From the NCBI GenBank assembly GCA_019417465.1, contig DXVF01000011.1, positions 16,266-80,265 of the forward strand: a DNA stretch of 64,000 nt, read 5' to 3'. This stretch comes from Clostridiales bacterium (lineage in GTDB: Bacteria; Bacillota; Clostridia; TANB77; CAG-508). Position 1 is the stretch's first letter; every line of letters starts with the position of its first letter. Positions 51,709-61,409 of the stretch are shown here, piece after piece. Both the position numbers and the translations under genes were made by a program. Under the pieces are notes generated by a model. It was not told where the DNA came from. It searched no databases and saw only the letters and a program-made list of their open reading frames with translations.

Positions 51709-51859
51709 TTTACAAAAATTTTCCTTCCTTCCTTACTTAGATTTTCTAAATTATAACATATAAAAATTCGTTTTGCAAAAATATGCAAAAAAAGAATAAT
51801 ATTTAGTAAAGTTGCACAAAATATTTTAAGAAAATATTATATATGAAAGGAGTAAAAAG

Positions 51860-52339
51860 GTGAAAAGAATATTAAAAATCACTTTAATTTTATTTTTAGT
51901 AATTTTTACAGTAATAGAAATTTATAATATTATTCTTATTTTAATGGAAAAAAATAAATCTTTAGCCGCGACAAGTTCGAGTGTATCAAATGTACAATTA
52001 ATGGCAAGAGCAATAAATGGAGAAGCAAGAGGAGAACCATATGAAGGACAGGTTGCAGTTGGAGCGGTTATTTTAAACAGAGTCAAAAGTTCAAATTTTC
52101 CAAACACAATAGCAGGCGTAATCTATGAACCAGGAGCATTTACAGCTGTATCAGATGGTCAAATAAATGTACCAATAGAAGAAAACTCAACAGTATTCAA
52201 AGCTGCACAAGATGCATTAAATGGTTGGGATCCAACTGGTGGTGCAATATATTATTTTAATCCCGATACAGCAACTAATAGTTGGATTTGGTCAAGACCA
52301 TTAATAAAGACAATAGGAAAACATAGGTTTTGCAAATAG
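51860..52339 (+). CDS. sleB: Spore cortex-lytic / cell wall hydrolase SleB-type
   Basis: A 159-residue protein. Residues 5-28 are a signal or anchor helix (ITLILFLVIFTVIEIYNIIL). The Hydrolase_2 domain follows: LMARAINGEARGEPYEGQVA with the catalytic Glu, VGAVILNRV and GGAIYYFNPDTA. It cuts cortex peptidoglycan at germination. It lacks the N-terminal peptidoglycan-binding domain of Bacillus SleB. It is followed by ypeB, its usual partner. Confidence 0.88.
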   Translation: MKRILKITLILFLVIFTVIEIYNIILILMEKNKSLAATSSSVSNVQLMARAINGEARGEPYEGQVAVGAVILNRVKSSNFPNTIAGVIYEPGAFTAVSDGQINVPIEENSTVFKAAQDALNGWDPTGGAIYYFNPDTATNSWIWSRPLIKTIGKHRFCK

Positions 52340-52451
52340 AAAAGAGTAATAACCTTAAGATTTATTTCTACTTTATAAAAAGGTTGATTTTTTATAAGGT
52401 GAAAATTATTAATACAAGGAAAATCAAAAATATAAAGAAAGGAAGATGAAA

Positions 52452-53843
52452 ATGGGTAAAATAAAAGAAAAGGTATACGATTGGAAAAATCGTTTGCAAG
52501 ATAGACATATGCTAACTTTGGTAATAGTTTTAGTTACAATAATAGTTGCTCTTGGAATATATGCATACAAAAAGCAAACAGAATATAGACAAGCATCAGA
52601 AAATGACTATAATATGGCATTTTACGAATTAGTAGATTATGTTCAAAGTGTTGAAACATATTTAGCAAAATCATTGATTTCTAGTACTCCCGAACATGGA
52701 GCTGAAACTTTGACACACGTATGGAGAGAGGCAAATCTTGCACAAAGCTATTTAGCAAGACTTCCAATCGATAGTAACGAATTGGCAAATACAGCAAAAT
52801 TCTTAAATCAAGTTAGTGATTATAGTTATTCTTTATCAAGAAAAAATATCTATAATGAATCTTTATCACAAGATGATTTAAATAATTTAAAGGAATTACA
52901 TTCTTATGCAATAGAATTAGAAAATACGCTAAATCAATTGTCAAGCGATATAAATGATGGAAGAATAAGTTGGGGAGAATTGACAAAAAAAGGAACAAAT
53001 ATATTTGCACAGCAAGTTAGTAATATATCTAAAGATAGTTTTAGTAATTTAGAAGAAAATTTTCATGAATATGCTGGATTAATTTATGACGGAGCATTTT
53101 CTGAACATATGACAAGTCCTGAGAGAAAGGGTTTAACAGGTGAAGAAATTAGTGAAGAAGAAGCTAAGAAAATAGCAGAAGAATTTATAGGAACAGATAA
53201 AATAAAAGAAATTAATTCAAATGGGATATCAGAAAATGCAAACATTCCTTCATATGACTTTGTTGTAAAAACAGATAATAATAAAGATTCTAATTTATGG
53301 ATTTCAATATCTAAAAAAGGTGGACATGTAGTTTTTATGAACTACAACAGAAATGTGGAAGCTGAAACAATTAACCAAGAAAAAGCAATAGAATTAGGTA
53401 AGCAATTTTTAGATTCAAAAGGAATTAATAATATGAAAGAGACTTATTATACAAAACAGGACGGAATTGTAACAATTAATTTTGCATATATGCAAGATAA
53501 TGTAATAATGTATCCTGATCTAATAAAATTAAAAGTTGCTTTAGATAATGGTGAGATTTTAGGAATAGAAACAACAGGGTATTTAAATTCACATACAGAA
53601 AGAAATTTAGAACAAGTTCAAATAACAAAAGAAAAAGCAAAAGAATCTCTAAATAAAGAGTTAGAAATATTAAGTGAAGGATTAGCTGTAATACCAACTG
53701 AATATCAAACAGAAATATTATGTTGGGAGTTTAAAGGAAAAGTAGAAGATAGGGAATTCTTAGTATATATTAATGCAAAAACGGGGAAGGAAGAAGATAT
53801 TTTAGTAATATTAAATACTCCAAATGGAACATTAACCATGTAA
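52452..53843 (+). CDS. ypeB: Germination protein YpeB
   Basis: A 463-residue protein. Residues about 18-38 are the membrane anchor (HMLTLVIVLVTIIVALGIYA). The middle is helical (YPEB domain; QSYLARLPI, AIELENTLNQL). Two PepSY-like repeats at the end start EISEEEAKKIAEEFIG and follow with QEKAIELGKQFLDS and ITKEKAKESLNKEL. YpeB is needed for SleB stability in the spore. The better start is ATG 52452 (8 nt from AAAGGA); ATG 52446 is too close. Confidence 0.9.
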   Translation: MGKIKEKVYDWKNRLQDRHMLTLVIVLVTIIVALGIYAYKKQTEYRQASENDYNMAFYELVDYVQSVETYLAKSLISSTPEHGAETLTHVWREANLAQSYLARLPIDSNELANTAKFLNQVSDYSYSLSRKNIYNESLSQDDLNNLKELHSYAIELENTLNQLSSDINDGRISWGELTKKGTNIFAQQVSNISKDSFSNLEENFHEYAGLIYDGAFSEHMTSPERKGLTGEEISEEEAKKIAEEFIGTDKIKEINSNGISENANIPSYDFVVKTDNNKDSNLWISISKKGGHVVFMNYNRNVEAETINQEKAIELGKQFLDSKGINNMKETYYTKQDGIVTINFAYMQDNVIMYPDLIKLKVALDNGEILGIETTGYLNSHTERNLEQVQITKEKAKESLNKELEILSEGLAVIPTEYQTEILCWEFKGKVEDREFLVYINAKTGKEEDILVILNTPNGTLTM

Positions 53844-53932
53844 AGACTAATTTTTCTTAAATAACATTTCGATAATTGTATATAATATTATTAGAAAAGC
53901 ATAACTAATGTTTTTCTAAGGAGGTTTTTGGT

Positions 53933-54106
53933 ATGTCAAGAAATAAGAATTCCACAATATCAGAAAATCTAAGAGAAGAAATAGCAAAAGAGCTAGGAGT
54001 ATATGAACAAGTAAAACAAGATGGAGGATGGCAAAATGTATCTTCTAAAAATTGTGGTAATATTGTAAAAAAAGCAATAGAAATAGCTAATAGAAGTGTT
54101 GAATAA
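53933..54106 (+). CDS. Small acid-soluble spore protein, alpha/beta type
   Basis: A 57-residue protein too short for most predictions. It has the SASP halves: LREEIAKELGVYEQVKQDGG near residue 13, and CGNIVKKAIEIANRSVE at the end. SASPs coat DNA in spores. AAGGAGG lies 10 nt upstream of ATG 53933. A strong terminator follows immediately. It supports the spore-former assignment, together with sleB and ypeB. Confidence 0.85.
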   Translation: MSRNKNSTISENLREEIAKELGVYEQVKQDGGWQNVSSKNCGNIVKKAIEIANRSVE

Positions 54107-54108
54107 TA

Positions 54109-54148
54109 AAAAATTGGACAAGGGGACGGTTCTCTTGTCCAATTTTTT
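54109..54148 (+). terminator. Terminator of the SASP gene
   Basis: AAAATTGGACAAG and CTTGTCCAATTTT pair as a 13-bp stem, followed by a T-run. Confidence 0.9.
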
Positions 54149-54165
54149 ATCAAAAATTGGCACAC

Positions 54166-54290
54166 GAACAATTAAACGCGGGCTTTAAAATGTTCTAAAC
54201 AGAGAAAATGTTCAAAAAAGCCCGCTATTGTTCTATAATTAGAAGATTTCTAGTATAAAGTAAAATTTAACTAAGAGAGATTTCACATTA
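54166..54290. repeat. Intergenic repeat pair, first copy (hairpin B1 and block A1)
   Basis: Hairpin B1: GAACAAT, then GCGGGCTT (54166-54185), pairs with AAGCCCGC and ATTGTTC (54218-54233). Block A1 (54247-54284) begins TTTCTAGTAT and carries AGTAAAATTTAACT. Both are repeated at 61410-61560, in the opposite order. Confidence 0.65.
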
Positions 54291-54303
54291 TATAAAATAA
54301 TTG

Positions 54304-54332
54304 TTGTAAAAATGCTAAAGTTAGAATATAAT
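54304..54332 (+). promoter_or_regulatory. Promoter of murF
   Basis: TTGTAA (54304-54309), 17 bp, TATAAT (54327-54332), 28 bp before the start codon. Confidence 0.55.
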
Positions 54333-54359
54333 TTAAAAAGTTAAAATGGAGGGTAGATT

Positions 54360-55763
54360 ATGGATAATAAAGCAATTCTTGTAAAAGACATACTTAATAT
54401 ATGTAATGCCGAATTAGTTATAGGAAACAAAGATGAAATCTGTGATAATTTTTCCAAAGATACTAGAACAATAAACCCAGGAGATGTATACATAGGAATA
54501 AAAGGAGAGAAATTTGATGGGAACATATTCTATTTAGATGCTATTTCTAAAGGTGCAAAAGTATGTATTCTTCAAGAAATAAATATAGATTTAGAAAAAG
54601 TAAAAGAATATAATAATGTGACTATTATTAAAGTAAAGGATACAATAAAAGCCTTGCAAGAAATTGCAAAATATAAAAGAAGTTTATATAATATACCAGT
54701 AGTGGCAATTACTGGCAGTGTAGGCAAGACCAGTACAAAAGATATTATTGCTAGAGTATTAGAAGAAAAATTTAATGTATTAAAAACAGAAGGAAATTTA
54801 AATAATCATATAGGATTACCACTAACCATATTAAAATTAAAAAATCATGAAGCCTTAGTAGTGGAAATGGGAATGAATAATTTAGGAGAAATTAGTGTAC
54901 TTACTAATATTGCAAAACCTAATGTTGCAGTTATTACAAATGTGGGAACATCACATATAGGTAATTTAGGATCAAGAGATAATATATTAAAAGCAAAGCT
55001 TGAAATACTTGAAGGATTATCAAAAGATGGAGTATTAATAATTAATAAAGATAATGACTTATTAAAAAAATGGTATGAAAAAAATATAAACACTATAGGT
55101 TTTAAGGTGAAAACTTATGGAATTAAAGAAAAAAGTGATTTTACAGGATATAGTATTAAGAAAAAAGAAAATGGTAGTACCTATAAAATAGATATTGACA
55201 ATAATACATATGAAGTAGAAATAAAAGTCGGTGGGGAACATTTTGTAATGAACAGTTTATGTGCAATTTCTGTTGCAAATGTGTTTCAAATACCAATAGA
55301 TATGATAATAGATGGAATATTAAATTTTGAGCTTACAAAAAATAGAATGGAGATAAAAAAGAAAAATAATATAACATTAATAAATGATAGTTATAATGCA
55401 AATTATGATTCTATGAAAGCAGCATTAGATTTTTTAGGAACATACAAAAGCAATAGAAAAATAGCAATTTTAGGAGATATGTTAGAACTTGGAAAATTTT
55501 CTGAAGAATTACATCAGAAAGTAGGAACAGAAGTTAGTAAAAATAAAATTGATATTTTAATAACAGTTGGAAATTGTGCTAAAAATATTTCATATAGTGC
55601 TAAAAAGTGCGGAATGGAAGAAAAAAATATATTTGATTGCAAAGATAATATAGAAGCTATAAATAAAATAAAAAGTATCATGAAAGAAAATGATATTATT
55701 TTAGTAAAAGCGTCAAATGGTATGAAGTTCAAAGAAATTATAGATTCAATATTAAAATATTAA
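54360..55763 (+). CDS. murF: UDP-N-acetylmuramoyl-tripeptide--D-Ala-D-Ala ligase MurF
   Basis: A 467-residue Mur ligase: SKDTRTINPGDVYIGIKGEK, ATP loop VVAITGSVGKTSTKDIIARV near residue 117, GMNNLGEISVLTNIAKPNVA, and the C-terminal ILGDMLELGKFSEELHQKVG. It adds D-Ala-D-Ala to the wall precursor. GGAGGG precedes ATG 54360. ddl lies next and supplies its substrate. Confidence 0.93.
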   Translation: MDNKAILVKDILNICNAELVIGNKDEICDNFSKDTRTINPGDVYIGIKGEKFDGNIFYLDAISKGAKVCILQEINIDLEKVKEYNNVTIIKVKDTIKALQEIAKYKRSLYNIPVVAITGSVGKTSTKDIIARVLEEKFNVLKTEGNLNNHIGLPLTILKLKNHEALVVEMGMNNLGEISVLTNIAKPNVAVITNVGTSHIGNLGSRDNILKAKLEILEGLSKDGVLIINKDNDLLKKWYEKNINTIGFKVKTYGIKEKSDFTGYSIKKKENGSTYKIDIDNNTYEVEIKVGGEHFVMNSLCAISVANVFQIPIDMIIDGILNFELTKNRMEIKKKNNITLINDSYNANYDSMKAALDFLGTYKSNRKIAILGDMLELGKFSEELHQKVGTEVSKNKIDILITVGNCAKNISYSAKKCGMEEKNIFDCKDNIEAINKIKSIMKENDIILVKASNGMKFKEIIDSILKY

Positions 55764-55897
55764 TATTTTTATTATATATATAAAAGAAAATATAAACAGC
55801 TAAAAACGTTTTTGACAGGGGAAATAGTTTGAAAGAATTTAATTTTTCATAACTATATGTACTTTGAGAGCGAAGCAAGAAAGGAATGAATTTTAGT

Positions 55898-56953
55898 ATG
55901 AATAAAATAAAAATAGGGGTTATATTTGGTGGTATGTCCACAGAACATGATGTATCTATTGTATCTGGAACATCAGTGATTCAAAATTTAGATAGAGAAA
56001 AATATGATATATATCCTATCTATATTTCAAAAGATGGAAATTGGTTTAAGTATATAACATTAGTAGAAGAAATAAAAATTCTACATATAGGTGAAGAGCC
56101 GAAAGAATTAGAAATTATTGAAAATCCATTAAAATATTTAAAACAAATGGATGTTATATTTCCTGTATTACATGGATTATATGGAGAGGATGGTACAATT
56201 CAAGGATTGCTCGAATTAATAAAAGTTCCATATGTTGGATGCAAGGTACTTGGTTCTTGTATTTCTATGGATAAAGTATATACAAAAATAGTATTAGATA
56301 AGGCGAAAATAAATCAAGTAAAATATGTATATATAAGGAGATATCAGGACAATTACATATACATAGATGAACAATTTAATGAAACAATATTATCATTAAA
56401 TGAAGTTTCGGAAAAAGTAAGCCAAAAGTTAAATTTTCCAGTGTTTGTGAAACCATCAAATTCTGGATCATCTGTAGGTGTAAAAAAGGCGGAAGATATA
56501 GAAGAATTTAAAAAAGCAATTGAATTTGCTAGCAAATATGATACTAAAGTTTTAATTGAGCAAGGGATTGATGCAAGAGAATTAGAATGTGGGGTACTAG
56601 GAAATGAAGAGCCTCAGGTATCATGTGTTGGAGAAATATTACCAGCAGAAGAGTTTTATTCATATGATGCAAAATATAAGAATGATGATTCAAGGGTGTT
56701 AATACCAGCAAATATAACTAAAGAAGAAGAGAATAAAATAAAACATTTAGCAATTAAAGCATTTAAAGCACTGGATGCAAAAGGACTTTCTAGAGTTGAC
56801 TTCTTTATAGATAGAAAAACAGGAGGAATATATTTAAATGAAATAAATACAATGCCAGGTTTCACGCAAATAAGTATGTATCCTAAGGTATGGGAAAAAT
56901 CTGGTATTGGATATGGTGAGTTATTAGATAAATTAATAAACTTAGCTATGTAA
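55898..56953 (+). CDS. ddl: D-alanine--D-alanine ligase
   Basis: A 351-residue ATP-grasp ligase: GVIFGGMSTEHDVSIVSGTS, FPVLHGLYGEDGTIQGLLEL, FPVFVKPSNSGSSVGVKKAE and YLNEINTMPGFTQISMYPKV. The Tyr at YSYDAKY and the active-site Ser are seen. The product D-Ala-D-Ala is used by MurF. ATG 55886 lies too near AAAGGA; 55898 is a little far but preferred. Confidence 0.93.
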   Translation: MNKIKIGVIFGGMSTEHDVSIVSGTSVIQNLDREKYDIYPIYISKDGNWFKYITLVEEIKILHIGEEPKELEIIENPLKYLKQMDVIFPVLHGLYGEDGTIQGLLELIKVPYVGCKVLGSCISMDKVYTKIVLDKAKINQVKYVYIRRYQDNYIYIDEQFNETILSLNEVSEKVSQKLNFPVFVKPSNSGSSVGVKKAEDIEEFKKAIEFASKYDTKVLIEQGIDARELECGVLGNEEPQVSCVGEILPAEEFYSYDAKYKNDDSRVLIPANITKEEENKIKHLAIKAFKALDAKGLSRVDFFIDRKTGGIYLNEINTMPGFTQISMYPKVWEKSGIGYGELLDKLINLAM

Positions 56954-56968
56954 ATAAAAAAGACACTA

Positions 56969-57014
56969 TTAACGCATAAAAGATATGCATGTTTGTATAT
57001 TTTTTATGCGTTAA
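56969..57014 (+). terminator. Terminator after ddl
   Basis: TAACGCATAAAA pairs with TTTTATGCGTTA around a short AT-rich loop. Confidence 0.7.
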
Positions 57015-57100
57015 TTATATGAAAAAATGTACATTATTTTAATTAATCTGTAAAAGGTTACAATTTACAGGATATTTTTAAGTAAAGTGGCGATGTTACC

Positions 57101-57261
57101 GCATAGCTAATTGTTTTATATATTTTTTTTAAACCAATCTTGAAGCGTGGCGAGTGAGTGGTAGGAATTAGTTTTATACCACGCAGTTTAGGTATAAAAG
57201 TAAGATAGTATGTACCATCGGCGATTGGTTTAAAAAAAATATATAAAACAATTAGCTATGC
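57101..57261. repeat. Perfect 39-bp inverted repeat with structured centre
   Basis: Positions 57101-57139 and 57223-57261 are exact inverted copies (39 of 39). The 83-base centre has GCGTGG (57145-57150) with CCACGC (57179-57184), and TTTTATACC (57172-57180) with GGTATAAAA (57191-57199). These two inner stems overlap, so they exclude each other. AGTATGTAC occurs both inside (57209) and just outside (57264). There is no coding frame. It resembles a MITE-like hairpin or a large structured RNA. Confidence 0.75.
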
Positions 57262-57335
57262 TAGTATGTACTTTTAAACAGGCTGTGAATTATAAATATT
57301 GTAGCAAATTAGAACCTTTAAATGTATATTTCCCA

Positions 57336-57364
57336 TTGAAGAGATAAAAAAAGTGTGATATAAT
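57336..57364 (+). promoter_or_regulatory. Promoter of the DnaJ-like gene
   Basis: TTGAAG (57336-57341), 17 bp, TATAAT (57359-57364), with a TG three bases before it. No CIRCE element is seen. Confidence 0.55.
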
Positions 57365-57395
57365 AAGCTTACCTTGGCATAAGGAGGATGTCTAA

Positions 57396-58301
57396 ATGAT
57401 ATTTAAGGATTATTATAAAATATTAGGATTAGATACATGCAAAGTTTCATTAGATGAAATAAAAGTAGCATATAGGGAGCAAGCAAAAAAGTATCATCCT
57501 GATGTAAATATAGGAAATAAAAATGCAGAAGAAAGATTTAAAGATATAAACGAAGCATATAAAGTTTTATCAGAGATTTCTTCTAAGAAAAAATATGATA
57601 GAATGTGGAATTCGAACATTGGCAAGAAAAAAGTTAAATATGAGGAAAGTGAAAGAGAAAAAGGTTCAATATTTAGCGATTTCTTTAATATGTTTTTTGG
57701 TGTATCAAATTTTAAGGGAAATGGTATAGATGATAAAATTAAAAATAAAATTCCTGAAAAAGGTGAAAATATAGAAACACAAATAGATGTATCAATTGAA
57801 GAAGCTTTTTATGGTTCTGAGAAAAAAATATCACTTAGGACGACTGAAGGAAAAATGAAAACTTTTACTGTTAAAATTCCTGCAGGAATTCGAGCTAATG
57901 AAAAAATACGTCTAATTGGGCAAGGAAAAAAAGGTATAAATGGCGGAAAAAATGGTGACTTATTTATAAAAATTAAAATAGAAGATAGTAAAAAGTATAA
58001 ATTAAACGGATATAATATATATACAAATTTATTACTTACACCATGGGAAGCAGCATTAGGTACAAAGGTGAAAGTTGATACTATAGATGAAGAACTATCT
58101 GTATACATTCCAGAAGGAATAGAAAGTGGAGATTATGTAACAGTTCCAGGAAAAGGATATAAAGATGGAAAAGGTGGTAGAGGAAATTTTATAATAGAAG
58201 CTAGAATAATGGTTCCAAAAAATATGACAGAAGAAGAAAAGAAGTTATTTAAAAAACTTGATGAAATTTCTAAATTTAATCCAAGAAAAACATATTGTTA
58301 A
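57396..58301 (+). CDS. DnaJ-like co-chaperone (no zinc-finger domain)
   Basis: A 301-residue type II J-protein. J-domain: YKILGLDTCKVSLDEIKVAY with the HPD tripeptide in KYHPDVNIG near residue 34. A Gly/Phe-rich link follows, then two substrate-binding beta domains (VKIPAGIRANEKIRLIGQG, YIPEGIESGDYVTVPGKGYK). It lacks the four Cys repeats of DnaJ, so it is closer to CbpA. It would stimulate DnaK ATPase. The true dnaKJ operon is not in this window. Confidence 0.85.
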   Translation: MIFKDYYKILGLDTCKVSLDEIKVAYREQAKKYHPDVNIGNKNAEERFKDINEAYKVLSEISSKKKYDRMWNSNIGKKKVKYEESEREKGSIFSDFFNMFFGVSNFKGNGIDDKIKNKIPEKGENIETQIDVSIEEAFYGSEKKISLRTTEGKMKTFTVKIPAGIRANEKIRLIGQGKKGINGGKNGDLFIKIKIEDSKKYKLNGYNIYTNLLLTPWEAALGTKVKVDTIDEELSVYIPEGIESGDYVTVPGKGYKDGKGGRGNFIIEARIMVPKNMTEEEKKLFKKLDEISKFNPRKTYC

Positions 58302-58311
58302 CATAAAAATA

Positions 58312-58340
58312 TTGACATTTTCAGAAAAAAGATTTATAAT
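58312..58340 (+). promoter_or_regulatory. Consensus promoter of the VirD4-like operon
   Basis: TTGACA (58312-58317), 17 bp, TATAAT (58335-58340): a perfect sigma-A match. Confidence 0.8.
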
Positions 58341-58414
58341 AAATTTATTGATTTATAATTGAGAACAAAAGATAAGCTATGAGATAAAAAATTCATAGAA
58401 GAGGGGTGTTTAAT

Positions 58415-58939
58415 ATGGAAAGCTTACAAGGTAAGCATTTTAGTATAACAGATCCAAAAGAGGTAAATACAGTAATATATCAAATAAACAAAACAGAAAA
58501 AGAGTTTTTAGATAACTCTCCTAAATTTACAGTAGAGAGGCTAGATTACATAGAAGAATTAAGAGGAGAAAATAAAAAGAAAACTTTTTTTGTTGATAAT
58601 CCTTTAGAAGAGGGAAATCAATTAGTTATACTATCTTTTGCAAAAGAAAAAGTAGTAGTTAATATGGGATTACTAGATGGTGATAAAGTTAAGATTAGTA
58701 AAAAACCAGTACCAATTAAATTTGATACCTTATATACAGAAAAAGAATCAGAATATAAAGAATTTAAATATACACCAAATTTAAAAAGACCAATATCAAT
58801 TATCGATCCTGAAACTGCAGAAGAGATAAAACCAGTATTATATTTTGACAAAGAAACTAATGAAGTCAAAGGTAAATGTAAATTAAAACCTTATAAATCA
58901 TATTTTGCCTTTGAAATAAGAGATGATAAGAAAAATTAA
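58415..58939 (+). CDS. Unknown protein, first gene of VirD4-like operon
   Basis: A 174-residue protein (MESLQGKHFSITDPKEVNTV, LVILSFAKEKVVVNMGLLDG, TPNLKRPISIIDPETAEEIK). Beta-rich with a repeated charged pattern, no membrane segment and no known family. ATG 58415 with GAGGGG 9 nt upstream is preferred over GTG 58406. It precedes a small basic protein and the VirD4-like ATPase by short gaps and is driven by a consensus promoter. Confidence 0.6.
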   Translation: MESLQGKHFSITDPKEVNTVIYQINKTEKEFLDNSPKFTVERLDYIEELRGENKKKTFFVDNPLEEGNQLVILSFAKEKVVVNMGLLDGDKVKISKKPVPIKFDTLYTEKESEYKEFKYTPNLKRPISIIDPETAEEIKPVLYFDKETNEVKGKCKLKPYKSYFAFEIRDDKKN

Positions 58940-58954
58940 AAGGAGAGAGGATGT

Positions 58955-59278
58955 ATGGCGGACAAAGAACCGAACAAATATAATAATTATTATCTTGTAG
59001 GAGGTCAACTTAATGCAAATGATAAAAACAATAGCATAGAAATGCCCCCTAAAAAATCAAGAGATTGTAAAGAGGCAACTATTGTTCTAAATTCTGGAAA
59101 CTATATAATTGCAAAGGCAGAAGATCATGTTGCTATTAAAGATGATAAAGGAGTAATAACCACACGCAAAGACGGAAAAGATGGAAGAGGTAAAACTTTA
59201 ACAGGAAAAAATACAAAAAGCAAATCTACAAGACCATCTGAAAGAAAATCAGAAGATAATTCGTTTGACATGATATAA
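58955..59278 (+). CDS. Small hydrophilic protein of the VirD4-like operon
   Basis: A 107-residue protein, MADKEPNKYNNYYLVGGQLN at the start, a strand-rich middle (EATIVLNSGNYIIAKAEDHV) and a Lys/Ser-rich unstructured tail. It has no recognised family. GGAGAGAGG precedes the start 15 bp after the previous gene. Its position suggests an accessory protein of the ATPase. Confidence 0.55.
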   Translation: MADKEPNKYNNYYLVGGQLNANDKNNSIEMPPKKSRDCKEATIVLNSGNYIIAKAEDHVAIKDDKGVITTRKDGKDGRGKTLTGKNTKSKSTRPSERKSEDNSFDMI

Positions 59279-59309
59279 ATTATTTTAACCAAAGAGAAGG
59301 TGAGTTTTT

Positions 59310-61305
59310 ATGGGCTATAAAATGGATAAAGTAGGTAAAAACTTTAGAAAAAATTTAATAATATTTGTAATAGTATGGTTAATATGTACCATACTATTTG
59401 TTGCACCTATATCAATTGCGATAAAAGAAGCTATTATAAATGGCGAATTTAAAATGCCTACTTTTATAGAAAATGTAGTGCCAGCAATAACAAGTTTTAC
59501 TGCTATTTTTAAAGCATTTTCATCAGAATATATAGGTACATTTTTTAAGACAGAAATATTTTTTACAGCAGGATTTGCAATAGTAATTATAATAGGGCTT
59601 GCTAAATCAGCACCTAAAAATGAATATTCAGATATAGAACATGGTTCAAGTGATTGGAGCGAAAATGGAGAGCAATATAAAATTTTAAGCAAAAATAAAG
59701 GTATTATATTAGCTCAAAAGAACTATTTACCAATTGATAAGAGAGGAAATGTTAATGTACTAGTCGTAGGGCGGATCAGGTTCTGGTAAATCAGCATCAT
59801 ATTCAATTCCAAATGCTTTCCAAATGTTAGGTTCATATGTTTTTACAGATCCAAAAGGAGAATTATATGATAAAACAGCAGGCTATTTAAAGAAAAATGG
59901 ATATGATATAAAAGTATTAAATTTAGTAAATCCAGAAAATAGTGATGGGTATAATCCTTTAGCACATATTAATAATGAAATAGATGTAGATGTTATTGCA
60001 AATACAATAATAAGAGGACAAAAATCAGAAGGAGCAGGATCATCAGACCCATATTGGGATAATATGTCTGAAATGTTATTAAAAGCATTAATATATTATT
60101 TAATAAGCAGAGGCGTAAGAGAAGAAGAAAACTTAGTTAGTTGTGCAGAAATGGTTAGAGCTGCAAATACTAGTGGCGGAAGTAATATGTTAACAGAGCT
60201 CATGAATGATTTGCCAGCAGATCATCCAGCAAGAATAAACTATAAATCTATAGAAGTTGTTGCCGCATCAGAGAAAACCTTTAGTAACGTTTTAAGTTCA
60301 CTTCAATCAAAACTTGGTAAATTTGACTCAAGAGAGATTGCAGAGGTTACTTCTACAGATACTATAAATTTTGAAGATATAGGAAGTAAAAAAACAGCAG
60401 TATATGTTATTTCATCAGATACACATACAGCATATGACTTTTTACTTACAATATTTTTTGCACAAATGATTCAGCAATTATATGATTTTGCAGATAAAAA
60501 TGGTGGAAAACTAAAAGTACCAGTTTTTTTCATACTAGATGAGTTTGCTAACATTGGTAAAATACCAGATTTCGATAAAAAAATATCAACTTCAAGAAGT
60601 AGAGGAATATCATTTAGTGTTATTTTACAAAACTTAGATCAATTAGAAGCAGTATATGAGAAATCTCACGAAACTATTATGGGTAACTGTGATACACACG
60701 TATTCTTAGGAAGTAACTCATTTAAAACAGTAGAATATTTTTCAAAGGCATTAGGTGAGAAAACTATTACTAGAGATAGTAAGTCAGTCAATAGAGATAA
60801 AAATGAAAAGAAACAAGGGTATAGTACATCAGATCAGGTAATGGGAAGAGCATTAATGACTCCAGATGAATTAAGGAGAATGGATAATGATTTATGTATT
60901 ATTTTTGAAAAAGGTTTAAAACCAGTAAAGGCTAGAAAGTATTATTATTTTGAATCACAAATGGTTAAAAAGTTACAAGAATATACATTAGATCATAATG
61001 ATTTTGATTCTGGTAATAGAGGGGTGTGGAGAAAATTTAATCCATACAATCCTTACACTAATAATGAAGAACCAACAGATTTGAAAGTAGATTCATTAGA
61101 TGATTTATTTGATGATGATAAAGAAGAGGATAAAATAGAGAAAATAGATAAAAAACAAGATACAACAGATGATTTATTTAATGATGAAATAGATGCACTG
61201 GTATTGCCTCAGGAAGAGGAAACAGATGATTTTTCAGAAGATATACAAAAACAACTAGAAGCAAAATTTGATGAATTGTTTGGTCCTCTAGATGATGAAA
61301 ATTAA
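59310..61305 (+). pseudogene. VirD4/TraG-like coupling ATPase with frameshift at the Walker A motif
   Basis: ATG 59310 starts a two-helix membrane part (FVIVWLICTILFVAPISIAI, FFTAGFAIVIIIGLAKSA). At 59769-59772 one extra G turns VVGGSGSGKSAS into VVGRIRFW and a stop. The second frame then covers TDPKGELYDKTAGYLKKNGY, Walker B VFFILDEFANIGKIPDF and the typical end (SKALGEKTITRD; a long acidic tail). With the base removed the protein is about 665 residues, the normal length for a VirD4/TraG ATPase. No other type IV secretion gene is seen, so its role here is uncertain. Confidence 0.8.
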
Positions 61306-61409
61306 TATGAGATTTATAATTTTTTAATATTAAAAAATTATAAATAAAATATAAAGATAGGTGATTATTAGAATTTAACTAATCATCTATTTTTTTGTAT
61401 AATAATAAG

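Noticed and set aside
53905..54171. 88-residue minus-strand frame
   Set aside because: It is opposite the SASP gene and its terminator, with no start signal.
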